This document shows, piece after piece, positions 29,196 to 36,654 of a stretch of 36,654 bases of DNA. Source of the stretch: Mesostigma viride (lineage: Eukaryota; Streptophyta; Mesostigmatophyceae; Mesostigmatales; Mesostigmataceae); the NCBI GenBank assembly GCA_009746045.1, contig RPFO01000222.1:1-36654 (forward strand), in the 5' to 3' direction. Under the pieces are notes generated by a model. The model was not told the DNA's origin and searched no databases. It saw only the letters and a list, made by a program, of their open reading frames with translations. Position 1 is the stretch's first letter. Every line of letters begins with the position of its first letter. The position numbers were made by a program, and so were the translations under genes.

Positions 29196-30886
29196 TGTCA
29201 AATGACGAATTACGTTCTGAATTAAAGCAAAATGGATACCTATTATGTATGTTCCTTCAGTTAGAAGTACAACAGATACCTATCACTAACAATAGTGTGG
29301 ATATAGATGTAAATACAGTGGATACAATAGGAGTAGGATTTACTGAAAATGAAATAGTAAGATACATGGCTGTGATAGATTCCTCAAAAGTATTTGAAGA
29401 AAAGACTCCTTCTTATCCTCCTCCTCGTTCTGTTTTACACCGTGTAGTTATCAAGGACGGTGCAGTTCCTACGCACTCTCCGATGTATAGAATGGGCCCT
29501 ACCGAGTTAAAGGAACTAAAACAGATTTTAGTGTCATTATTAGAAGCAGGATTGATAGAGCCTAGTAACTCCCCCTACTCAGCTGGTGTCCTGTTAGTTC
29601 CTAAGCCAAATGGCAAGTTTCGCCTAGTTACTGATTATAGGAAGTTGAATGATATTACTGTGAAATCTAAATACCCTCTACCTCGTATTGACGATATATT
29701 TAATAAGGTTAAAGGTTCCACTTGTTTCACAGTACTGGATTGTGCGGATGGTTTTTGGCAGTTGCGGATAGCTCCTGAGGATTGCCATAAAACCGCCTTT
29801 GCTACCCCTTTTGGTCATTACCAGTTTAGAGTAGCGGCTATGGGACTCTGTAACTCGCCTGCCTCTTTTCAAATGTTAATGAATGAAGTGCTTAGACCTG
29901 TTATGGGAAATTCTCATCTTCCTCAGGTGTCCTCTGATCTAAAGGATCCCTCCTTCTCCTCTGTTTCTTTATCTGAGCATGACCGTTCTTGTGCTCAAGC
30001 TTACTTAGATGATATTCTTATTTACTCTCCTGATTTTGAAACGCACCTACGTGATTTAAAGAAAGTATTAGAAATAATGGCTGAAAATTCTTTGTGGGCG
30101 CGCCGTGCTAAAGTGCGTTCGGGTAGGAGTGTCCCATTTTTAGGGCACGTTCTGTCAGATGCCGGGGTCGCTACCGACCCGGATAAAACTAAGTCAATTC
30201 AGGAATGGCCTACTCCTACCGACGTTAAAGGTGTACGTAGTTTCCTAGGAATTGCTTCTTACTATAGGCGTTTTATCCCGCGTTTCGCCACTATAGCAGC
30301 CCCTATTAATCATTTATTAAAGAAGGATATCCCCTTTGTTTGGAGTAGTGAGTGTCAGTCTGCTTTTCAGTGCCTAAAATCCCTACTCCTTTCCCCTCCT
30401 GTACTCATCCTACCGGATACTACTAAACCCTTTGTTGTGGCTACAGATGCTAGTAAAGTAGCTATAGGTGGTGTCCTTCTCCAGGATCAGGGTCAGGGCT
30501 TACAGCCAATTGAATATATCTCTAGGACAATGCTCCCTGCGGAGCGTAACTATCCCGTCCACCAGCAGGAACTCTTAGCTGTGGTGTATTGTTGCCACGC
30601 GTGGCAGCACTTCCTTAAAGGTGCTCAATTTGATGTCTGCCTGAATGAACCCTGTGAGCTAGATCCTTATAGGTTAGTTATCCAAACGGATCATCGTCCC
30701 CTTACCCATCTTCTCTCCCAACCCAACCTTACCCCTCGGCAAGCGCGCTGGATGGAATTTTTAGCACAGTTTTCCCCTTTTAAACTTCAGTATGTCAAGG
30801 GTGTAGATAACATAGTACCAGATGCACTCTCTCGTCGTGCAGACTATTCCTTCTTCGAGGACCTTGATGTTCTCAATATACTCTAG
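29195..30886 (+). CDS. pol: Reverse transcriptase and RNase H of element 3
   Basis: 563 codons. RT motifs: PYSAGVLLVPKPNGKFRLVTDY, VLDCADGFWQLRI (first Asp), FGHYQFRVAAMGLCNSPASF and Y270-L-D-D273. Just before the YLDD box is an insertion of about 25 residues (SHLPQVSSDLKDPSF...) absent from typical gypsy RTs. RNase H follows with VVATDASK, EELLAVVYC-like QQELLAVVYC and VIQTDHRPL. A further short insertion precedes the last Asp (DVCLNEPCELDPYR). The enzymes copy element RNA to DNA and remove the RNA. Confidence 0.95.
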   Translation: MSNDELRSELKQNGYLLCMFLQLEVQQIPITNNSVDIDVNTVDTIGVGFTENEIVRYMAVIDSSKVFEEKTPSYPPPRSVLHRVVIKDGAVPTHSPMYRMGPTELKELKQILVSLLEAGLIEPSNSPYSAGVLLVPKPNGKFRLVTDYRKLNDITVKSKYPLPRIDDIFNKVKGSTCFTVLDCADGFWQLRIAPEDCHKTAFATPFGHYQFRVAAMGLCNSPASFQMLMNEVLRPVMGNSHLPQVSSDLKDPSFSSVSLSEHDRSCAQAYLDDILIYSPDFETHLRDLKKVLEIMAENSLWARRAKVRSGRSVPFLGHVLSDAGVATDPDKTKSIQEWPTPTDVKGVRSFLGIASYYRRFIPRFATIAAPINHLLKKDIPFVWSSECQSAFQCLKSLLLSPPVLILPDTTKPFVVATDASKVAIGGVLLQDQGQGLQPIEYISRTMLPAERNYPVHQQELLAVVYCCHAWQHFLKGAQFDVCLNEPCELDPYRLVIQTDHRPLTHLLSQPNLTPRQARWMEFLAQFSPFKLQYVKGVDNIVPDALSRRADYSFFEDLDVLNIL

Positions 30887-30897
30887 TTCCTACTACT

Positions 30898-32493
30898 ATG
30901 GGTGTAACCCCTTATGGTGAACTACCTGATGATGATTCCTATGCCTACCTCTTTCATACAGCTGTTCGCATGCCTGATCTCCTTTCTCACGTAGGACTCT
31001 CTCTCCCGTGTGAGGCCCTTCCTGTGGCCTCGGTGGGGGGGGAGGGGAAAAATAAAATTTCTATACCGCTTAGCCATATAGCGACTAGGTCAGGAAAGTC
31101 TTATGAAAACGTAGTCCCCCTAGGACCTCCCCTTCTCTTCGGCAAGGCGGTAGGAGATCTCTTTAAACCTGTTCTGGATACTTCTGTAGCGATGCCTACC
31201 TCTGATCTTGAACGCCTTATTAGTAGATTTACGGCCACTGAGCCGGAAGCATTAGCTGCCATTGCTGCACATCCCCAACAATTAGGCAAGCACCCTTGTA
31301 AATTTGTAGGTGGGTTTTTATATGTGCAGATAGCAGATTCTCCCCCTCAATGGCGCCTGTATGTCCCTCCTATCTGTCGCTCCTCCTTGCTCTTTGAGTT
31401 GCATGACTTAGCTGCTCACCAGGGTGGTAAACGGGTACGGGACCTAGTAGCCCGCTCTTATTACTGGCCTTCCCTTTATAAGGATGTGGATGAGTATGTT
31501 AGAACTTGTCAATCTTGCCAGGAAATGAAACCCAATAATGTAGGACAGATAGCAGAACCTAGGACCTTGCCTGACCCTATCATGCCTTGGGATTCTATCA
31601 TGATGGATTTTGTAGGACCTTTTAGAAAGAATGATAGGGGCAATGCCCAAATCCTTGTGTTCATAGATCGTTTTACTCGTATGTGCCATCTTGTGCCGTG
31701 TCCTTTAGAACTCACCGCACGTGATTGCGCACGCCTATACCTCAATAATGTATATAGATATCATGGATTGAGTAGGCAGTTTATTAGTGATAAGGATAAA
31801 TTATTTACCTCAGATTTTTGGCAGCAGTTTTTCGCTGCCATCGGTACCAAGGTTACCTACGGTACTGCCTACCACTCCTCCTCCTCTCATTTAGTAGAGC
31901 GTCTTAATAGAGTAGTAGAAGAAGCGCTTAGGCACTATGTTAATGGCTCGGGTAGTGATTGGGAGGATTATTTATGTTTGGTAGAGTTCTCCCTCAACAA
32001 TTGTCCCCAAGCTGCGCATGGATATACGCCCTTCTTCTTAGATACTGGGAGACAGCCCCTTACCCCTACCTCTCTCTTAGCTAGTCCTCTACGGGACAAG
32101 GATGATGTGTCCCGAGATACTGTAGAAGGTGTACAGTCCTTACTAGATAGAATGAAAACTGCTCATGACCACGCGATCTCAGGGTATCAAAAAGCTCAGG
32201 CTAAGTACCTTGCTAGGTTGCGTGCCTCCTTAGATAGACGAGCACCTGAGATAGAAGTAGGAGATCTAGTATTAGTAGAAGGCCCCCGTGTTGGCCGTTT
32301 TGCTCATAAGTTTGAAGCAGAACTGAAGGTCAAACTTAGGCCTGCCTTCTTAGGACCCTTCCATGTGTTGTCTAGGGTAGGAAATTTCTTGTATAAGTCG
32401 ATATCCCTACCTCTTGGCAAACGCATTCAAACACCTTCCATAGGAGCCAGCTTAAACTGTACCACCCTAGTACGTTCGCTGGCAGGGAGTTAG
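30898..32493 (+). CDS. Integrase of element 3
   Basis: 531 codons. HHCC zinc domain H169, H174, C204, C207; catalytic core D237 (MMDFVGP), D298 (FISDKDKLF) and E334 (LVERLNR) with 35 residues between the last two, exactly the D35E spacing. The usual HPQTDGQ stretch before the Glu is SSSSHL here. Near 32397 the true frame changes by -1: a missing G after AAG explains it. The 32 codons after that to the stop at 32493 are out of frame. The chromodomain continues in the other frame. The start codon is 11 bases after the RT stop. Confidence 0.93.
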   Translation: MGVTPYGELPDDDSYAYLFHTAVRMPDLLSHVGLSLPCEALPVASVGGEGKNKISIPLSHIATRSGKSYENVVPLGPPLLFGKAVGDLFKPVLDTSVAMPTSDLERLISRFTATEPEALAAIAAHPQQLGKHPCKFVGGFLYVQIADSPPQWRLYVPPICRSSLLFELHDLAAHQGGKRVRDLVARSYYWPSLYKDVDEYVRTCQSCQEMKPNNVGQIAEPRTLPDPIMPWDSIMMDFVGPFRKNDRGNAQILVFIDRFTRMCHLVPCPLELTARDCARLYLNNVYRYHGLSRQFISDKDKLFTSDFWQQFFAAIGTKVTYGTAYHSSSSHLVERLNRVVEEALRHYVNGSGSDWEDYLCLVEFSLNNCPQAAHGYTPFFLDTGRQPLTPTSLLASPLRDKDDVSRDTVEGVQSLLDRMKTAHDHAISGYQKAQAKYLARLRASLDRRAPEIEVGDLVLVEGPRVGRFAHKFEAELKVKLRPAFLGPFHVLSRVGNFLYKSISLPLGKRIQTPSIGASLNCTTLVRSLAGS

Positions 32494-32717
32494 CGCCTGC
32501 CCCTTTAGAGCATAATCCTGACACTGGGGAAGTAGAAGACGAAGTAGAAAGCATCGTGGCCCATCGAGATATCAAAAAGGGCCGCGGTACCCAGCGTCAG
32601 TATAAAGTGAAGTGGATGTATGCTCGTAGTGAAGTAGATAAGGTTTGGTATACGGAGAGTGAGCTAGATGGGTGTAGTCGCCTGCTGCAGGAATATAAAA
32701 CCCTGCACAAGCTCTAG
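32398..32717 (+). CDS. Integrase C-terminal end and chromodomain of element 3
   Basis: This frame opens directly at the break with VDIPTSWQTHSNTFHRSQLK, the usual end of gypsy integrases before the tail. It continues to a chromodomain: EVESIVAHRD...QYKVKWMYAR...VWYTESELDGCSRLLQEY. The aromatic positions Y/W/W of the methyl-lysine cage region are visible. In chromoviruses this domain steers integration to chromatin with particular histone marks. Ends at 32715-32717. Confidence 0.88.
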
Positions 32718-32793
32718 TCGTAGGCCTTCTCCTCTCTTATGTTATGTCTGCTGTCGACGGGTGGTTGGTTGTCCCCTCCCCTCCGCAGCCGTC

Positions 32794-35090
32794 ATGACAG
32801 AGCCTACCCCTCCGGCTGAGAGCCCGCTGCCGTCCCTGCCCCTACCGGACCCTGAGCTGTATTTCGAGGCCCTTCCGGGCCGTTGGGTGTCGCGATCATG
32901 TTACCGGGGTGGCGTTGTGCAGCCGGCCCTTCAGGCCCAACATGCGAGCTTAGTCAGGGCGGCCCTCTTCGGGGTCACGTGGTATGGTCCTTCCCCTAAT
33001 GAGCCGCACCAGCTTGTCCTGCACGGGTTCGACGATGCCGGACACTGTTTGTTGGGGTGTGGTTCCGCTGTCCCGCCTTGGAACAGATAGATGCGGTTCT
33101 CCGGTGTTGCCGTGTGTTCTCCTACCTCTCTACCCCTGTGGGCCGTACCTGCCTACGGGAGGTGTTTCCTTGGCTTCCGGCTGAGGGTGATGCTGAGGTA
33201 GATGAGAACCCCTGCGACCTTTTACGGGCCGTAGAATTCATGGAGATAGCTGATCAGTCGGCGGGACTAGCGGTTGATGGTCCTGCCCCTTCGGGCGCCC
33301 CAGCCGAGGTACATTATACTCCAGATTATTCTGCCTCGAGCGCTGCGTCCGCCTCCTCGGCGTCTGTTCCTCCCTCTCCGGTCCCGTCGTCCCCTCGGTC
33401 GACCCGGGGTGTTGCAGTGGAGCCTACCCCTTCGGGTTTGCCTGATCCTCTTTCGGCGACGGTCTCGGCTATGCAGGCTCAGATCCAGTCCCTGACCACG
33501 GCGTTTGGGGCCTTCCTGGCGGCCCAGGCGCAGGTCCCGGCTACGCCAGCTGGATCCGCGCCTCCTACCCCTTCTGTTGCCCCGGCGACTACGGCTTCGC
33601 CCGCGCCCCCGCTGCGCCCGCGGTCGCTGTGGTTCCGGCGGCTGCTGCGACTCCTGCTGCCTCTGCGCCTGTGACCGCTGTACCTGCGCCTACGCGCGAG
33701 TCCCTGCCCCTGTGACCGCGCCCGCTGTCGCTGCTTCCGAGCCTCCACCAGCTCAGTCGCAGCCGTCGCGGGGCTTCTTTGGCGACACTAGCGGACTGCC
33801 CAGGCTTTGGGAGGGTGGTCCCCCGCAGAGGATTCCGGTTCCTGACTGGAGCCTGGATGGTAGTCAATCTTATGCAGGACTGCCTGTCCCTACGGGCCCC
33901 ATTTTTAACATGTGGCCTGAGGGTGCACCGGCAACGAGACCGGCGCGCCAGCTTCGGTGGCGGGTCCGTCACGGCCCCTCTGGCTTCGGGTCCGGCGCGA
34001 CCTCTGCTGTACCAGTGTCACCTGCGTCGGTGTCGGCTCCTGCCCCTGCTTCGGCCCCTGCCCCTTCGGCCTCTCTGTCCTTGGCCGCGGTTGTTCGGTC
34101 CACCGGTCAGGATCCTCGCGCTACCCGCGCTTCCGACTCCCTCCGGGAGTTGTCCCAGGGTGATCGGGACAGGGCTCCTTCTGTGGTGCATGCGACGCCG
34201 GAGTCGCGCGACACGCCCGTGCCTGGATGTGGTATGTCCGCACTCGCCTGCCGCCAGTGTGACCTGCCGCGCGCCTCCGCCGAGCTTGCCATCTCGCCCA
34301 TGTCCTACGGGTTTTCCCAGGTGTGTCGGGCGCCTCGGGATCGTGGCCTACCCATTGAGACTGATCGGCCTCCTTTCGACATGGTTATTTTAGCTGATCC
34401 TGTGTTCCAGGGTGAGATCCTGGTTCGGCGCGTTCTGTATCGCTGGGCTAGGCGCCACAACGACTTGGACACCTACGGTGGGTTCCAGTGGGCTTACCCT
34501 CCGCCTCTGGGCATTATGGCTTCGGATGCCCTTACGGTAGAGTTTCCTGCGGTGCCGGGTGTTACGTACACCACGGTCCTCCAGCCCATCCTCGAGTGGG
34601 ATGCCCGGCGTCCGGCGCCCCTCCCGGGCCAGGGTCTAGACTCCCGCGGTCACCCTCCTCCTCGGGCCAGCGACTACCTAGAGACATTCGGGTCGCGCCA
34701 GTGTGCGCGTCGGTGGCGTTCCCGTGAGATTCGGCACATCCGGTTGTGGCCGTCCAACGTGGAGCCCCTGGTAGATCTGTTTTTCCCGACGGGTATGCGC
34801 CCTCGGATCCGGTATCATCGCCTGCTCCTTCGGGCTCTCTGCCTGATCGCGGTAGAGCCTTTCCTACGCCTCTTTGCCTGTGGTTTCCTGGACTGGGCCC
34901 GGGCCAGGTCGTTCTTACTCAGCATAGGTATTACTGGGCCTTTCTGGGCCTTTTTCCTGACGGCGTGTGGGCCGATGTTTTCCTCACCGTAGATAGGCAT
35001 GACAATGTTGAGGATGTGGCCCATTACCAGGCCTACCTGGAGTCCTGCTGGCCTCCCGTGGTACCTACCAGACGGATGGCCATTAGATAG
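32794..35090 (+). CDS. Large unknown ORF after the chromodomain (env position), frames broken
   Basis: Starts at ATG 32794 (MTEPTPPAESPLPS). Coding continues through five frame pieces, each change being -1: near 33053 (GGGG), near 33607 (CCCCC), near 33693, and near 34800. The N-terminal part (about 150 residues) is globular-looking. The middle is a long Ala/Pro/Ser/Thr linker with a possible short coiled coil (ATVSAMQAQIQSLTTAFGAF). The C-terminal part (from about 34280) is rich in Arg/Pro/aromatics and ends VDRHDNVEDVAHYQAYLESC. No membrane segment or signal peptide is evident, so it is not a clear envelope protein. It is more GC-rich than gag-pol. Upstream CCCCTCCCCTCCGCAG (to 32788) is a good 3' splice site. 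Function unknown. Confidence 0.6.
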
Positions 35091-35438
35091 AGGGCCTTAG
35101 GCCCGACCTGAGGGTGTTGTCCCTCCGGTATGTAGAGTCGCCCTCATGTTCTGGCCAGTTGGTTGGTCGTTCTTGGTCCTTGGTGCTGATGGTTTACTCT
35201 GTGTGTCCTGCCCAGTGCCGTCCCCCCCGGCCAGGACTCCGTTCCAGGCAGTTAGGGGAACCTACCACCAGGCTTGGTGCTGGCTAACCCTACACCTCCC
35301 GGCGTGGTGGTGGAGACCGTGTGAACTATTGGTGCTTTGTATCTGGGATGGCTGCTGACTGTGTTAGTGTGTGCTGGGTGCATTAGGTTTCCTACCCTTG
35401 TTTCCTCCCTGTACGTAGGGAGAGGGCTCCCTACCTTT
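35091..35438 (+). other. 3' untranslated internal region of element 3
   Basis: Between the last ORF and the polypurine tract; no gene is supported. Confidence 0.5.
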
Positions 35439-35450
35439 GTGGGGGGGAGG
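35439..35450 (+). promoter_or_regulatory. Polypurine tract of element 3
   Basis: GTGGGGGGGAGG directly before the 3' LTR; primes plus-strand DNA synthesis. Confidence 0.8.
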
Positions 35451-36023
35451 TGTTACGTCGCGTAACAATTCGTTGTAGTTACGGACGTAAATTAGGTCCT
35501 TTGCCTCGGTTGTCCCTAGGTTTACGTTTAGGCTCCTACCGGGACATTATTGTCCTCGTAACAGTACTGTGGTACATTGGGTGCCGTTGGGCGCCGCGCC
35601 GCGTACTTTACTAGTGGTCCTGATCCTGTGGTAGAATGTAGTGGACCAGCGTGCATCAGTAGATTTAGTGGACCAGCGTGCACCTGTAGGCGAGGGCCAT
35701 GTCGGCCCGAGCGTGTTGGACCGTTGGTGACCATTTATGCGCGTTCTACCCCTTGTGTGTGCACTCGGCGTGTGTTAAGTGAATTGACACATTTAGGCTT
35801 GGGTCACGGCAGTGTAGTTGTGTTTCCTTCCTCTATTCCTGGAGTAAACGGGTTTTGATAAATGGTTGTATGGCGTATTATAGTAACACTTACGTTAATG
35901 CATTGAGATCAGCTCCGTCACGTTCGTCTTTCGCCAGAGGGTTAAGTAGAGGAGGCCTGACCAGTTTAGGTAGTATCAGGCCCATTAGAGGTAGAGGTGG
36001 AGGTAGATATCCGCGGCGTAACA
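35451..36023 (+). repeat. 3' LTR of element 3 (573 bp)
   Basis: Matches 25231-25795, with the additional TGTGGTAC near 35567-35574 (an imperfect local repeat of GTAC) and a few substitutions near 35778-35795 and 35957. Confidence 0.95.
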
Positions 36024-36654
36024 ATTGGCACGTCTTCCTCAAAAGATGAGTCGGCCATGGTCGTCTGCAATGATAGTTAGTATACCATCCACCTCGGTTT
36101 CGCCTACAATGCAGAACCCACGTAGGATACGTAGCAAGAAAATGCATGGCGATAATCATACAGGGAAAAAAACCCAAAAAAACGATGTACAGAAGTATGA
36201 ACAGTGGTAGTGGCTAGTGGCTCTAGATCTAATAACCAAGTCCATCGACCTGCCTGCACCGCACTGTTTGCAGTGTCCGACCCTGACAGGAAAATGTTTT
36301 CCGTGGTTGACGCAAACGTTTTGCAGTTGTAACAACAACTCTCCCGTTGCGCGGTTCACCGGCGTGGGAATAAAAGCGTGAGAATAATGAATAATAACTC
36401 AACTACACTCCACTCCACTCTCCCGTTGCTGAAATAGTGAAATTGGTCTGCGTACCCGTGCTTGGCCGGTTTCAGGCTTCAGCTGTTCAGTTCTCAACCT
36501 ACGTACGTCATCAGACGCCTGACGAGTGAGTTGGCGTCACTTGGCGAGCTTTTCAAGAAATACAAGTTGTAGCAGGGTTGTAGTCCAAGATTCAGCAACG
36601 CTGACAACTGTGTTAGTAACAGCTGATGGACTGACGTCTGACGGGGATTTTCAG
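36024..36654. other. Right flank without recognised gene
   Basis: Short open frames only (about 60-95 codons). No repeat of the left flank of element 3 was seen. A simple stretch ACTCAACTACACTCCACTCCACTC lies near 36396-36420. Confidence 0.35.

Larger units (their letters stand above)
25231..36023 (+). mobile_element. Ty3/gypsy chromovirus with two accessory ORFs, 10.8 kb
   Basis: Direct LTRs begin TGTTACG and end CGTAACA. A tRNA-iMet-type priming site, gag, protease, RT/RNase H, integrase, chromodomain and polypurine tract follow in the standard gypsy order. Added are a small ORF before gag and a large ORF after the chromodomain. LTR copies differ by about five substitutions and an 8-bp indel. 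The flanking bases (GATAT on the left, ATTGG on the right) do not match, so no target duplication is visible. Confidence 0.95.

Noticed and set aside
32794-35090. Calling the last ORF of element 3 an envelope gene
   Set aside because: Position fits, but no signal peptide, membrane segment or fusion-protein features are visible.

Overview
The window is eukaryotic nuclear DNA made almost entirely of transposable elements. There are no bacterial-type operons, and no gene clearly belonging to the host was recognised. Three nearly full-length LTR retrotransposons, several small DNA transposons and a minisatellite fill the sequence. The mix (Ty3/gypsy, Ty1/copia, PIF/Harbinger, a gypsy element carrying a cytosine methyltransferase) suggests an alga or other plant-like protist. 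Methyltransferase-bearing retrotransposons have been reported from dinoflagellates and charophyte algae. The species assignment is inference.

Layout. 1-300 and 11022-12856 are the flanks of an old repeat split by element 1. Element 1 (301-11021, minus strand) is a young Ty3/gypsy retrotransposon. Its 1804-residue pol carries protease, a complete C5-cytosine methyltransferase, reverse transcriptase, RNase H, DDE integrase and a C-terminal PHD finger. Its terminal repeats are split and circularly permuted, and a 14-nt site next to the 5' LTR is complementary to a site inside the LTR, as expected for self-priming. 12857-13256 is a Harbinger-like MITE with TAA target duplications. 13776-13987 and 14187-14398 are two near-identical palindromic MITEs in opposite orientation. 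15507-16057 plus 23861-23999 is one minisatellite of 64-68 bp units, interrupted by element 2 (16058-23860, minus strand), a Ty1/copia-type element with 615/617-bp LTRs and a GCAAC target duplication. A PIF/Harbinger transposase fragment lies at 24000-24410. Element 3 (25231-36023, plus strand) is a Ty3/gypsy chromovirus. In front of gag, inside a probable intron, it has a small ORF resembling the RNase H1 hybrid-binding/viroplasmin domain. Behind the chromodomain it has a large unknown GC-rich ORF. 36024-36654 is flank.

How the parts work together. Each retrotransposon has the expected set: LTR promoter and ends, priming site, gag shell protein with CCHC knuckle, protease, reverse transcriptase/RNase H, integrase and polypurine tract. 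The additions are the interesting part. Element 1 pairs a DNA-methylation writer with a histone-reader-type finger in one polyprotein. Element 3 has a nucleic-acid-hybrid-binding accessory protein and an env-position ORF, each placed so that splicing could control it. LTR pairs are about 99 percent identical, so insertions are recent, yet many reading frames are broken. Nearly every break traced equals loss of one base, mostly in a G/C run, which may reflect assembly error rather than decay.
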